The notes below the pieces were generated by a model that was not told where the DNA came from, did no database searches, and worked only from the letters and a program-made list of their open reading frames with translations. Positions 43,235 to 52,019 of a stretch of DNA of 64,000 nucleotides are shown here, piece by piece; position 1 is the stretch's first letter; each line of letters starts with the position of its first letter. Where the stretch lies: NCBI GenBank assembly GCA_934322085.1, contig CAKRGF010000005.1:1-64000 (forward strand). Direction: 5' to 3'. The translations under genes and the position numbers were made by a program. The stretch is from an uncultured Eubacterium sp. GTDB taxonomy: Bacteria > Bacillota > Clostridia > Lachnospirales > Lachnospiraceae.

Positions 43235-43303
43235 CAAAACCAAAGAACAGCAAAAATCCCAAAGAGGTAAAATAAAGAGGTAAATTAATTTCGCTAAACA
43301 ATT

Positions 43304-43410
43304 AAAAAGGAATCTGCAAAATTTCACCATGAGGAACTATGAACACCATAGGTGTTCATCAAGCGAAGCGGTTCCGAATGGGAAACTTTGCAGATTCCTT
43401 TTTACTTTTA
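43304..43410. terminator. 100-nt structured bidirectional terminator
   Basis: The outer arms AAAAAGGAATCTGCAAA (43304-43320) and TTTGCAGATTCCTTTTT (43387-43403) pair perfectly. Inside, TTTC-A-CCAT/ATGGGAAA, GGAAC/GTTCC and a TGAACACC-ATA-GGTGTTCA hairpin continue the fold. It separates convergent genes, and both strands end in T-rich runs. The architecture is similar to the dacF and metE terminators, but the inner sequence differs. Confidence 0.85.
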
Positions 43411-43425
43411 CTTAGCGAAAACAAT

Positions 43426-43620
43426 TCACCCTTCATCAATCTCAATCGCCATAGTCGGGCAGTTTTCTGCCGCAGTCCGGCAGTCATCTTCATATTCCGC
43501 AGAAATTATTCCCTCAACAGCCTCTGCTTTTCCTTCTTCATTAAAGTGATAAACATCTTCGCAGGTAGACACACATAAACCGCAGGCAATGCAGGCATCC
43601 TGGTCAACAAAACTTTTCAT
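43426..43620 (-). CDS. single-cluster [4Fe-4S] ferredoxin
   Basis: This 64-residue acidic ferredoxin has CIACGLC (CxxCxxC) plus a distal NCPTMAI cysteine, the pattern of one 4Fe-4S cluster. Two further cysteines (CVSTC second Cys and CRTAAENC first Cys) match the disulfide or lost second-cluster positions seen in monocluster ferredoxins. Start 43620 is preferred; a GGGAG lies 11 bases upstream. Longer starts would add a basic tail with no such signal. It is a low-potential electron carrier whose partner is not in the window. Confidence 0.9.
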   Translation of the reverse strand: MKSFVDQDACIACGLCVSTCEDVYHFNEEGKAEAVEGIISAEYEDDCRTAAENCPTMAIEIDEG

Positions 43621-43666
43621 TGCAAAAAAATCTCCCTTCATTTTTTTAGTAGCGTTCCCGTTTCGT

Positions 43667-43694
43667 TTGACTTTATTCATTTTTTGCTTATAAT
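43667..43694 (+). promoter_or_regulatory. promoter of the alarmone synthetase operon
   Basis: TTGACT (43667-43672), 16-bp spacer, TATAAT (43689-43694). Confidence 0.65.
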
Positions 43695-43760
43695 AGATAA
43701 TGTATGCATATGTATAATACGCATACGATAAGTACAGGGGTTAAAGATTGGAGAAGAACA

Positions 43761-44441
43761 ATGCTTGATGAAGAATTACATACATCATATCTGAAACAAC
43801 TGCATCTGCCAAAAGATATGGACAATCTTTTTGAGTCCGATGCCGAAGAATTTCAGAAAATGATGATGATGTACAGTTGTGCAATCAAAGAAGTAAAAAC
43901 AAAATTACAAGTGTTAAACGATGAATTTTCGATGACAAAAAATCGAAATCCAATTGAATTTATTAAAACAAGAATCAAACAGCCGGACAGCATCGCAACC
44001 AAATTGAAAAAGAAAGGCTATCCGATTACAGTTGAATCTGTCAGGCAGCATTTGAATGATGTGGCGGGCGTGCGCGTAATCTGCGCTTTTATTGACGATA
44101 TTTACAAAGTGGCGGATATGCTTTCGGCACAGGATGATGTTGTTTTAATAAAAACAAAAGATTATATCAAAAAGCCGAAAATGAATGGCTACCGGAGTCT
44201 GCATTTAATTGTGGAAGTCCCAGTATTCTTTTCGGACCATAAAGAAAATATGCGTGTCGAAGTCCAGATTCGTACGATTGCGATGGACTTTTGGGCGAGC
44301 TTAGAGCATCAGGTAAAATACAAAAAAGATATTAAAGATGCTGAAAATATTGTTTACGAATTGCGCGCTTGTGCGGACGTAATAAACCGGACGGATTTTC
44401 ATATGCAGGCAATCCGCGACAATATAGTAGAAATAGATTAA
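43761..44441 (+). CDS. small alarmone synthetase (YjbM/YwaC-type GTP pyrophosphokinase)
   Basis: This 226-residue protein has the RelA/SpoT synthetase fold alone, without hydrolase, TGS or ACT domains. Conserved motifs are RIKQPDSIATKLKKKG, DVAGVRVICAFIDDIYKV, KPKMNGYRSLHLIV and VEVQIRT with a following EH. It makes pppGpp/ppGpp from ATP and GDP or GTP. Start 43761 has GGAGAAG. The SasA-versus-SasB identity is not clear. It is followed 16 bp later by folD and probably cotranscribed; the operon mixes stress signalling and housekeeping genes. Confidence 0.92.
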   Translation: MLDEELHTSYLKQLHLPKDMDNLFESDAEEFQKMMMMYSCAIKEVKTKLQVLNDEFSMTKNRNPIEFIKTRIKQPDSIATKLKKKGYPITVESVRQHLNDVAGVRVICAFIDDIYKVADMLSAQDDVVLIKTKDYIKKPKMNGYRSLHLIVEVPVFFSDHKENMRVEVQIRTIAMDFWASLEHQVKYKKDIKDAENIVYELRACADVINRTDFHMQAIRDNIVEID

Positions 44442-44456
44442 AAAGGAGATAACAGT

Positions 44457-45296
44457 ATGGCAGTTTTAATTGATGGCAAAAAAATCTCAGCGCAGGTAAA
44501 AGACGAGTGCAAGGAACGTGTGGCAAAGGAAAATTTGGACGTTACACTTGCAGTAATCCAGGTTGGAAATGATCCGGCATCTACCGTATATGTAGGGAAT
44601 AAAAAGAAGGCTTGTGAGTATGTTGGAATTCATTCCCTTTCCTATGAATTGCCGGAAGAAACAACAGAAGAAGAATTACTGGCACTTGTTGAAAAACTCA
44701 ATGCAGATGATACCGTAAACGGTATTTTGGTACAATTACCGCTGCCTTCCCATATTAATGAGGATAAAGTGATTCAGACCATTTCCCCGAAAAAAGATGT
44801 GGATGGATTTCATCCGCAGAGCGTTGGTGCGTTAAGTATTGGTCAGCCGGGCTTTGTGTCCTGTACGCCGGCGGGCATCATTCAGCTCTTAAAGAGAAGT
44901 GGTGTAGTAATTGACGGAAAAGAGTGCGTTATTGTAGGCAGAAGTAATATTGTCGGAAAGCCGATGGCAATGCTTATGCTTCGTGAAAATGCTACGGTAA
45001 CCGTCTGCCACAGTCATACAAAAGACTTAAAAGAAGTAACAAAAAGAGCAGATATTCTGATTGTAGCAATTGGAAAGCCAAAAATGATTACGGCAGATTA
45101 TGTGAAAGAGGGTGCAGTAGTCATTGATGTCGGAATTCACAGACCGGAAGGCGGTAAACTTTGCGGTGACGTGGACTTTGATTCCGTGGAGAAGACAGCG
45201 TCGGCAATTACTCCGGTACCGGGCGGTGTCGGACCGATGACAATTGCGATGTTGATGAATAATTGTGTGGAAGCGAAAGGAATTCAAAAAGCATGA
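44457..45296 (+). CDS. folD: bifunctional methylenetetrahydrofolate dehydrogenase/cyclohydrolase
   Basis: This 279-residue enzyme interconverts 5,10-methylene-, methenyl- and 10-formyl-THF with NADP. It has the substrate-binding YVGNKKKACEYVGI (with the catalytic Lys), QLPLPSHI, the nucleotide loop VGRSNIVGKP and the C-terminal PVPGGVGPMTIAML. AAAGGAG precedes the ATG. Its stop overlaps the rimO start. It works with Fhs (36.9-38.6 kb). Confidence 0.97.
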   Translation: MAVLIDGKKISAQVKDECKERVAKENLDVTLAVIQVGNDPASTVYVGNKKKACEYVGIHSLSYELPEETTEEELLALVEKLNADDTVNGILVQLPLPSHINEDKVIQTISPKKDVDGFHPQSVGALSIGQPGFVSCTPAGIIQLLKRSGVVIDGKECVIVGRSNIVGKPMAMLMLRENATVTVCHSHTKDLKEVTKRADILIVAIGKPKMITADYVKEGAVVIDVGIHRPEGGKLCGDVDFDSVEKTASAITPVPGGVGPMTIAMLMNNCVEAKGIQKA

Positions 45297-46630
45297 ATTT
45301 GTTCTTTGTATCATTAGGATGTGATAAAAATTTAGTTGACAGTGAAAAAATGATTGCACTGTTGGCTTCGCAGAATATTTCGGTGACAAGTACACCAGAG
45401 GATGCAGAAATTATTATTGTGAATACTTGTGGCTTTATTCATGATGCAAAAGAGGAAAGTATTGAGACAATTCTTGAAATGGCAGAATACAAAAAGACTG
45501 GCAAGTGTGTCTCGCTCATCATGACAGGATGTTTGGCGCAGCGTTATGCGGATGATATCCAGAAAGAAATTCCCGAAGTAGATGCGGTTGTCGGAACAAC
45601 GGCATATGATAAAATATTTGAAGTAGTAAAAGATACGTTACAGGGTAAAAAAGAATGTGCGTTAAATGATTTGGACTATCTTCCGAAGAATTTAACAAGC
45701 AGAGTTCATACGTCCTCCGGCTATTCCTCGTATTTGAAAATTGCAGAGGGATGCAGCAAACACTGCACATACTGCATCATTCCGAAACTGCGCGGTAATT
45801 ACCGCAGTGTTCCGATGGAAGAGTTGTTAGTGGAAGCGGAACAATTGGCAAAAGAAGGAACCAAGGAGCTGATTGTGATTGCTCAGGAAACAACGGTTTA
45901 TGGTGTTGATTTGTATGGTAAAAAACGATTGCCGGAACTTTTACAGGCTCTTTGTAAAATTGATGGAATTGAATGGGTTCGGCTATTGTACTGTTATCCG
46001 GAAGAAATTACAAAAGAACTGGTGCAGACGATTAAGACAGAGAAAAAAATCTGTCATTATCTCGATTTGCCGATTCAGCATTGTAACGACGGCATCTTAA
46101 AAAGAATGGGACGAAAGACCACACAGGCGGATCTGCGTGAGAAGATTTCCATGCTTCGTAAGGAGATTCCGGATATTGCACTCCGTACAACGTTAATCAG
46201 CGGATTTCCGGGAGAGACAATCGAAAACCACGAGGAATGTGTGGATTTTGTTGCCAACATGAAATTTGAACGATTAGGAGTATTTCCTTACTCGCCGGAA
46301 GAAGGAACACCGGCGGCAGAATATGATGGACAGCTTCCAGATGAGATTAAGCAGGAATGGGCAGATGAAATTATGCAGACGGAACAGAATGTGATTTTTG
46401 CCCAGAATGAAGAAATGATTGGCAGAAAACTCTCGGTGATTGTGGATGGATATCTGCCGGAAGATGGCGTTTATGTCGGGCGTACTTATCGTGATGCGCC
46501 GGAGATTGATGGGTGTCTGTTCTTTGAAGTACCGTACGAAATCATATCAGGCACCATATTACCTGTTTTGGTGACGGATGCAAACGGCTATGATTTGATT
46601 GGAGAAATTTTACCGGAGGAGGATGATTAA
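45293..46630 (+). CDS. rimO: ribosomal protein S12 methylthiotransferase
   Basis: This 445-residue radical-SAM enzyme adds a methylthio group to an aspartate of ribosomal protein S12. It has the N-terminal UPF0004 cluster cysteines (SLGCDKNLVDSE, NTCGFI and GCLAQRY), the radical-SAM motif CSKHCTYC (about 153-160) and a C-terminal TRAM domain. SLGCDKN and the sequence after NTCGFI favour RimO over MiaB. The start ATGA overlaps the folD stop. Confidence 0.94.
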   Translation: MNLFFVSLGCDKNLVDSEKMIALLASQNISVTSTPEDAEIIIVNTCGFIHDAKEESIETILEMAEYKKTGKCVSLIMTGCLAQRYADDIQKEIPEVDAVVGTTAYDKIFEVVKDTLQGKKECALNDLDYLPKNLTSRVHTSSGYSSYLKIAEGCSKHCTYCIIPKLRGNYRSVPMEELLVEAEQLAKEGTKELIVIAQETTVYGVDLYGKKRLPELLQALCKIDGIEWVRLLYCYPEEITKELVQTIKTEKKICHYLDLPIQHCNDGILKRMGRKTTQADLREKISMLRKEIPDIALRTTLISGFPGETIENHEECVDFVANMKFERLGVFPYSPEEGTPAAEYDGQLPDEIKQEWADEIMQTEQNVIFAQNEEMIGRKLSVIVDGYLPEDGVYVGRTYRDAPEIDGCLFFEVPYEIISGTILPVLVTDANGYDLIGEILPEEDD

Positions 46631-47176
46631 ATGAATGTACCAAATCGATTGACTATTTTGCGTGTTGCTATGATTCCTCTTTTTGTAATTGCGATGCTAT
46701 GGCAGCAATTGCCGTATTCGGATTATATTGCCGGCGGTCTATTTATTGCTGCCTGCGTTACCGATTTTTTTGATGGTTATCTGGCAAGAAAATACAATCA
46801 GGTTACAACCTTTGGTAAATTTATGGATCCATTGGCGGATAAGTTATTAGTCTGTGCAGCACTCATCTGTTTTTTGGCTGACCCGCAGACCAATATGCCG
46901 GCATGGGTAGTCATTATCATTATCAGCAGAGAGTTCATTATCAGCGGATTTCGTCTGGTGGCGGCAGAAAAAGGGGTTACCATTGCAGCAAGTTACTGGG
47001 GTAAAGTCAAAACTTTTGTCCAGATGGCAATGTCAATCCTTTTAGTGTTTCATTTTCAAGCAGATGTATTCCGTATCATTGAGAGTATATTAATTTATGC
47101 TTCGGTGATACTAACGGTAATTTCTCTCGTAGACTATATTTATAAAAATCGAGGAGTTATGAAGGATGTGCGATAA
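46631..47176 (+). CDS. pgsA: CDP-diacylglycerol-glycerol-3-phosphate 3-phosphatidyltransferase
   Basis: This 181-residue multi-helix membrane enzyme makes phosphatidylglycerol phosphate. The CDP-alcohol phosphotransferase motif is visible as DFFDGYLARKYNQ, then GKFMDPLADK. The N-terminal MNVPNRLTILRVAMIPLFV is typical. It starts at the base after the rimO stop; GAGGAGG lies within the rimO end. Its stop shares one base with the cinA start. Confidence 0.95.
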   Translation: MNVPNRLTILRVAMIPLFVIAMLWQQLPYSDYIAGGLFIAACVTDFFDGYLARKYNQVTTFGKFMDPLADKLLVCAALICFLADPQTNMPAWVVIIIISREFIISGFRLVAAEKGVTIAASYWGKVKTFVQMAMSILLVFHFQADVFRIIESILIYASVILTVISLVDYIYKNRGVMKDVR

Positions 47177-47658
47177 TGAAAGAAAATGCAAAAGAAAATG
47201 AGCTTGTCAAGAAACTGACAAACAAACACTATACGATAACAACAGCTGAATCATGTACCGGCGGTTTATTATCGGCAACGATTATTAACGTTTCCGGTGC
47301 GTCGGATGTCATCAACTGTGCTTATGTGACTTACGCAAATGAAGCAAAAGAAAATCTGGTATCCGTAAGTCATGATACATTGGAAACAAAAGGCGCTGTC
47401 AGCGAAGAGACAGCAGCCGAAATGTGTCTTGGCTGTGCAAAGGCGGCGAAAGCGGACATAGGACTTTCGACAACCGGCATCGCAGGTCCTAGCGGAGGTA
47501 CAGAAGAAAAACCGGTTGGACTTGTGTATCTTGGCTGTTCTCTGCATGGACAGGTTACGGTAGAGCGTCATGTGTTTTCTGGTGACAGAGAATGTGTAAG
47601 AAAGCAGGCAGTGGATGCAGCTCTTGATTTGGCAATACGATGTTTAGACAAGGAGTAA
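47176..47658 (+). CDS. pncC: CinA C-terminal domain protein (nicotinamide-nucleotide amidase family)
   Basis: This 160-residue protein contains only the CinA-C domain: TTAESCTGGLLSATIINVSGAS, then GIAGPSGGTEEKPVGLVYLG. Family members deamidate nicotinamide mononucleotide in NAD recycling. The N-terminal MoaB-like domain of full CinA is absent, as in stand-alone YgaD/PncC. It is translated from TAATG overlapping pgsA. A pgsA-cinA order is common in Bacillota (with recA often next, absent here). Confidence 0.9.
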   Translation: MKENAKENELVKKLTNKHYTITTAESCTGGLLSATIINVSGASDVINCAYVTYANEAKENLVSVSHDTLETKGAVSEETAAEMCLGCAKAAKADIGLSTTGIAGPSGGTEEKPVGLVYLGCSLHGQVTVERHVFSGDRECVRKQAVDAALDLAIRCLDKE

Positions 47659-47664
47659 TAAAAA

Positions 47665-48147
47665 TTGAAATTTAAAATAATGGCAATACTTATGGTGGGT
47701 TTGTTATTATTAAATGGTTGCGGGGAAGCATCCGGACTGCCGGCAAAAACTGCCCTGACAACACCCAAAAGCACGATGAAGACACTTACGATTTACTCCA
47801 TTGATTCGGATACAATGAGTCTGATTCCGGTTGTTGTTAAAAAAGAGGAAAAAACACTGACTGCCGAGTACATTACTTATCTGGTAACACAGAATTTAGA
47901 AGATGAAGATGTGCGTGTTGACCATGTAGAGCAGCAGAAAAATGCCGTTGTGGTTTCATTTGATTCGAAAGCAAAACCGGTAAAGCGTTGTTCTAAGCAG
48001 ATGGAGACATTAATATTAAACTGTTTTGCCAGCAGTCTGTTGGATAATGTAAAAGATTGTAAAAAAATTATTTACCGCTGCAAAAACAAACGATACAAAA
48101 GTTCTCATCGGTCTTTTGGATTTAATGAAGTTTATGCATCGGCATAA
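47665..48147 (+). CDS. GerMN-type lipoprotein, starting at TTG
   Basis: This 160-residue lipoprotein has a signal peptide (about residues 1-18) with lipobox LLNGC (Cys19). The mature part looks like one GerMN domain (LTIYSIDSDTMSLIPVVVKKEE, and AVVVSFDSKAKPVK), a module in sporulation and germination proteins such as GerM; a single copy is present rather than two. The C-terminus is basic. Start: TTG at 47665 follows AAGGAG at nine bases; ATG 47680 lies too far and would shorten the signal. Function is inferred. Confidence 0.75.
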   Translation: MKFKIMAILMVGLLLLNGCGEASGLPAKTALTTPKSTMKTLTIYSIDSDTMSLIPVVVKKEEKTLTAEYITYLVTQNLEDEDVRVDHVEQQKNAVVVSFDSKAKPVKRCSKQMETLILNCFASSLLDNVKDCKKIIYRCKNKRYKSSHRSFGFNEVYASA

Positions 48148-48164
48148 ATACATCGGAGAAGAAA

Positions 48165-49406
48165 ATGAAAAAAGTAATCATAATCGGTGGCGGTCCTGCC
48201 GGCATGATGGCGGCGATTCAAAGTGCCTCGTGCGGATGTGACGTCACGATCGTCGAAAAAAATGAAAAATTAGGAAAAAAACTTTTTATCACAGGAAAAG
48301 GCAGGTGCAACCTGACCAACGCCTGTGATATTTCTGATTTGTTTTCTAATGTGATTTCAAACCCAAAGTTTCTTTACAGTGCCTTTTATTCCTTTACCAA
48401 TGAACAGGTCGTAGATTTTTTTAAGGAGCATGGTCTGCCTATAAAAGTGGAGCGGGGAAAACGTGTTTTTCCGGCATCGGATAAATCTTCTGATGTCATC
48501 CGAACATTGGAAAAGGAGTGCAAAAGACTTGGTGTAACCGTACTTCTTCACACAGAGGCAAAAAAACTTCAAATCAAAGAAAATGAAGTGACGGGAGTTA
48601 TTCTGAGAAATCAGCACACTCTGCCAGCGGATAAAGTAATTGTGGCAACCGGCGGATGTTCTTATGCAAGTACCGGTTCAACGGGAGATGGTTATGAATT
48701 TGCGAAAGAGGCAGGTCATACCGTAACGGCAATTCGACCGGGGTTAACCGGGATTGTTACAGCGGATAACATTGGAAAACAATTACAGGGACTGACGCTG
48801 AAAAATTGTCAGGTGTCGATTCGCAGAGAATCTGGCAAGCAGAAATCACTTTATGAGGGATTTGGCGAGGTTTTGTTTACGCATTATGGAGTGAGTGGAC
48901 CGCTTATGCTGAGTGCAAGCAGTATCATTGGTGACAAACTGCAAAAAGAACCGTTGATTCTGCATATTGACTTAAAACCGGCATTGACAAACGAGCAGCT
49001 GGATAAACGAATTGTGAAAGATTTTTCAGAACGCATGAACTTATCGCTGAAAAATGCCTGTAGAAATCTTCTCCCTGCCAGCATGGTAACAGAAGTGTTA
49101 TCCCGTGCCGGTCTGGATGCAGACAGCAAGGTGAATCAACTTGATAAAAAAAATCGTTTAAAATTAGTTGACAGCATAAAGGATTTTACGGTAACATTAA
49201 AAGGATTGAGAGAAATCAACGAGGCGATTATAACGCGCGGGGGTGTAAAAGTTTCGGAAATTGACCCATCGACGATGGAATCGAAACGAATACAGGGATT
49301 ATTCTTTGCTGGTGAGGTGCTAGATTTAGATGCTTTAACCGGAGGTTTTAATCTTCAGATTGCATGGTCTACCGGTTATTTGGCAGGCAGAGAAGAATCA
49401 AATTAG
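48165..49406 (+). CDS. HI0933-family flavoprotein (NAD(P)/FAD-dependent oxidoreductase)
   Basis: This 413-residue protein has the FAD dinucleotide motif IIGGGPAGMMAAIQSA at its N-terminus, ITGKGRCNLTN as the family signature, and the C-terminal LFFAGEVLDLDALTGGFNLQ. Members are sometimes called BaiN or RdsA and can reduce bile-acid-type or other alkenes, but most have unknown substrates. GGAGAAG precedes the ATG. It lies in the pgsA-to-cheR run, before cmk. Confidence 0.88.
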   Translation: MKKVIIIGGGPAGMMAAIQSASCGCDVTIVEKNEKLGKKLFITGKGRCNLTNACDISDLFSNVISNPKFLYSAFYSFTNEQVVDFFKEHGLPIKVERGKRVFPASDKSSDVIRTLEKECKRLGVTVLLHTEAKKLQIKENEVTGVILRNQHTLPADKVIVATGGCSYASTGSTGDGYEFAKEAGHTVTAIRPGLTGIVTADNIGKQLQGLTLKNCQVSIRRESGKQKSLYEGFGEVLFTHYGVSGPLMLSASSIIGDKLQKEPLILHIDLKPALTNEQLDKRIVKDFSERMNLSLKNACRNLLPASMVTEVLSRAGLDADSKVNQLDKKNRLKLVDSIKDFTVTLKGLREINEAIITRGGVKVSEIDPSTMESKRIQGLFFAGEVLDLDALTGGFNLQIAWSTGYLAGREESN

Positions 49407-49421
49407 AAGGAGGCGTTACGA

Positions 49422-50090
49422 ATGAATATTGCAATTGATGGACCGGCTGGAGCCGGAAAAAGCTCAATCGCAAAGTTAGTAGCAAAGAAACTGAATTATG
49501 TGTACGTTGACACAGGTGCTATGTTCCGCACGATGGCGTATTATTTTTTGACAAATGGCATTGATATAACAGATGAAAATGCGGTAAATGAAAAATGCCA
49601 GGCAATTGATATTACCATTCAGTATGAAGACGGCGAACAGCATATTTTCTTAAATGGTACGGATGTCAGCAAAGAAATCCGTAAAGAAGAAGTTGGAAAA
49701 AATGCTTCGGTAGTTGCAAAATATCCAAAGGTTCGCGAAAAATTATTAGAATTGCAGAGAAATTTGGCGGCTGCCAATGATGTCATTATGGATGGCAGAG
49801 ATATTGGAACTGTTGTTTTGCCAAATGCTGAGTGCAAAATTTATCTGACGGCAAGTTCTTTTGTGCGCGCAAACCGCCGTTACAAAGAATTGACCGAAAA
49901 AGGAGAAAACTGCGATTTGGCACAAATTGAAAAGGATATCATTGCCAGGGATGAACAGGATATGAACCGTGAAATTGCACCGTTAAAGCAGGCAGAAGAT
50001 GCGGTATATCTGGATTCGTCGGATTTAACAATTGACGAAGTGGTGAATAAAATCATTGAAATACAAGGAGCATCAGCTCATGACAATTAA
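49422..50090 (+). CDS. cmk: cytidylate kinase
   Basis: This 222-residue enzyme phosphorylates CMP and dCMP with ATP. The P-loop is DGPAGAGKSS (residues 6-15), then YVDTGAMFRTMA, DGRDIGTVVLPNA (substrate site) and RDEQDMNRE of the lid. AAGGAGG precedes the ATG. Its last 11 bp overlap ispH. The order cmk-ispH-S1 is conserved in clostridia. Confidence 0.96.
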   Translation: MNIAIDGPAGAGKSSIAKLVAKKLNYVYVDTGAMFRTMAYYFLTNGIDITDENAVNEKCQAIDITIQYEDGEQHIFLNGTDVSKEIRKEEVGKNASVVAKYPKVREKLLELQRNLAAANDVIMDGRDIGTVVLPNAECKIYLTASSFVRANRRYKELTEKGENCDLAQIEKDIIARDEQDMNREIAPLKQAEDAVYLDSSDLTIDEVVNKIIEIQGASAHDN

Positions 50091-50952
50091 ATGTGCAGAC
50101 AGTGCTGGCTTTTGCTTTGGTGTAAAGCGGGCCGTCGATACGGTATATGATTTATTGGCAAAAGAAAATCATAAAGTATATACACTCGGCCCGATTATTC
50201 ATAATGAGCAGGTTGTAGAGGATTTGGCATCGCAGGGGGTACAGGTGATTGAGCACCCGGATGAAATTGCAAAAGAAGACAGGAGTCAGGCAATTTTAGT
50301 GATTCGTTCGCACGGTGTACCGGAATCCGTCATCCGTACGCTCAAGGAGGAAAAAATTCCATTTGAGGATGCAACGTGTCCATTTGTGAAAAAAATTCAT
50401 AAAACCGTTGCTGAATATAGTGAAAAAGGATATGAAATTGTTATCGTTGGTTCGGCAAAACATCCGGAAGTACAAGGGATTCTCGGGTGGGCAAAAAACG
50501 GTGGAACCGTCGTAGAATCGAAGGAAGATGCCCGTTTATTTAAGCCGGCAAAAGAGGGCAAACCGATATGTGTGGTGGCCCAAACGACATTTAATTACAA
50601 AAAATTTCAAGAATTAGTTGAAATTTTCTCAAAAAAAGGTTATGATATACTTGCTGTGAATACAATTTGTAATGCTACGTCTACGCGTCAGACGGAGGCT
50701 GAGTCTTTAGCAAAGGATTCGGAGGCCATGATTGTGATAGGCGGAACACATTCGTCTAATTCACGCAAATTATATGAAATATGTAAAAATCAGTGTGAAA
50801 ACACTTTTTTTATACAGACAGCAGAAGATTTGTCCGATATTCCGGCCGCATCTTTTGCAAGCCTAGGTATTACTGCCGGGGCATCGACCCCAAATACTAT
50901 TATACAGGAGGTTCTTAAGGCATGTCAGAAGCAAGTTTCGCAGAATTATTAG
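50080..50952 (+). CDS. ispH: 4-hydroxy-3-methylbut-2-enyl diphosphate reductase
   Basis: This 290-residue iron-sulfur enzyme makes IPP and DMAPP in the last MEP-pathway step. Cluster cysteines are in SAGFCFGVKRAVD, EDATCPFV and TICNATSTRQ, and SHGVPE marks the active-site histidine region. Start 50080 (MTIKCADSAG) is within the end of cmk. The gene overlaps the S1 gene by 31 bp in a different frame, whereas many clostridia have IspH and S1 fused in one chain. Confidence 0.95.
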   Translation: MTIKCADSAGFCFGVKRAVDTVYDLLAKENHKVYTLGPIIHNEQVVEDLASQGVQVIEHPDEIAKEDRSQAILVIRSHGVPESVIRTLKEEKIPFEDATCPFVKKIHKTVAEYSEKGYEIVIVGSAKHPEVQGILGWAKNGGTVVESKEDARLFKPAKEGKPICVVAQTTFNYKKFQELVEIFSKKGYDILAVNTICNATSTRQTEAESLAKDSEAMIVIGGTHSSNSRKLYEICKNQCENTFFIQTAEDLSDIPAASFASLGITAGASTPNTIIQEVLKACQKQVSQNY

Positions 50953-52019
50953 AGGATTCATTAGTCACAATCCACAATGGTGAGATTGTAGAAGGGACAG
51001 TTATCGGAGTTAAAGACAATGAGATTATCTTAAACATTGGATATAAAGCAGATGGTATTTTAACGAAGAATGAATACAGTAACAATACTGATGTTGACTT
51101 GACCTCCGAAGTAAAACCAGGAGATACGATGACTGTTAAAGTTTTGAAAGTCAACGATGGTGAGGGACAGGTTCTCCTTACTTATAAGAGACTTCAACAG
51201 GATAAGATGAATGAGCGCTTTCAGGAAGCATTTGAAAATCAGGAAGTCCTTACTGGAAAAGTTTCCATGGTACTTAAAGGCGGTTTGAGTGTATCTTATG
51301 GTGAAGGCCGTGTATTTATCCCAGCTAGTCTGGTATCCGATATGTATGAGAGAGATTTATCCAAATATCAGGATCAGGAAGTTGAATTTGTTCTTACTGA
51401 GGTTAACCCACGTAAGAGAAGAATAATTGGTGACCGCAAACAGTTAATTGTTGCTAAGAAGAAAAAAATGCAGGAAGAGTTACTTTCCCGTATTGAAGTT
51501 GGTATGATGGTTGAAGGTACTGTTAAAAACCTTACCGATTTTGGTGCATTTATCGATTTGGGCGGAGCAGACGGACTTCTGCACATCTCTGAGATGTCAT
51601 GGGGACGCGTTGCAGATCCTAAAAAACTCTTTAAAGTCGGTGATAAAGTAAATGTCATGATTAAAGACATTCAGGATACTAAGATTGCTCTTACTCTTAA
51701 ACTGGAAGAGAACAATCCATGGAAAAATGCAGCAGAGAAATATCAGATTGGTACGGTTGTAACCGGTAAAGTTGCCCGCATGACTGATTTTGGTGCATTT
51801 ATTGAGCTGGAAGAAGGAATTGACGCATTGCTTCATGTTTCACAGATTGCTATTGAGCATGTAGAGAAGCCTTCTGACGTTTTGAAAGTAGGACAGGAAA
51901 TTACTGCTAAAATCGTTGATTTCAATGAAGAGACAAAGAAAATCAGCTTAAGTGTAAAAGCACTTGAGATTGAAAAACGCAACGAAGCAGCAGATGATGA
52001 AGATTCCGAAGAAGAATAA
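50922..52019 (+). CDS. rpsA: S1 RNA-binding protein (ribosomal protein S1 homologue)
   Basis: This 365-residue protein has four S1 repeats: residues about 18-85 (GEIVEGTVIGVKDNEIILNI), 103-165, 188-256 (VEGTVKNLTDFGAFIDLG) and 273-342 (VTGKVARMTDFGAFIELE). An acidic tail (DDEDSEEE) closes it. It probably helps mRNA binding, though Bacillota S1 forms are shorter than the six-repeat E. coli S1 and may not be essential in the same way. GAGG lies ten bases upstream, inside ispH. Its stop shares a base with cheR. Confidence 0.92.
   Translation: MSEASFAELLEDSLVTIHNGEIVEGTVIGVKDNEIILNIGYKADGILTKNEYSNNTDVDLTSEVKPGDTMTVKVLKVNDGEGQVLLTYKRLQQDKMNERFQEAFENQEVLTGKVSMVLKGGLSVSYGEGRVFIPASLVSDMYERDLSKYQDQEVEFVLTEVNPRKRRIIGDRKQLIVAKKKKMQEELLSRIEVGMMVEGTVKNLTDFGAFIDLGGADGLLHISEMSWGRVADPKKLFKVGDKVNVMIKDIQDTKIALTLKLEENNPWKNAAEKYQIGTVVTGKVARMTDFGAFIELEEGIDALLHVSQIAIEHVEKPSDVLKVGQEITAKIVDFNEETKKISLSVKALEIEKRNEAADDEDSEEE

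Noticed and set aside
50922..50952. Programmed frameshift joining ispH to the S1 gene
   Set aside because: No slippery heptamer or downstream pseudoknot is evident, and the S1 gene has its own ribosome site and ATG.
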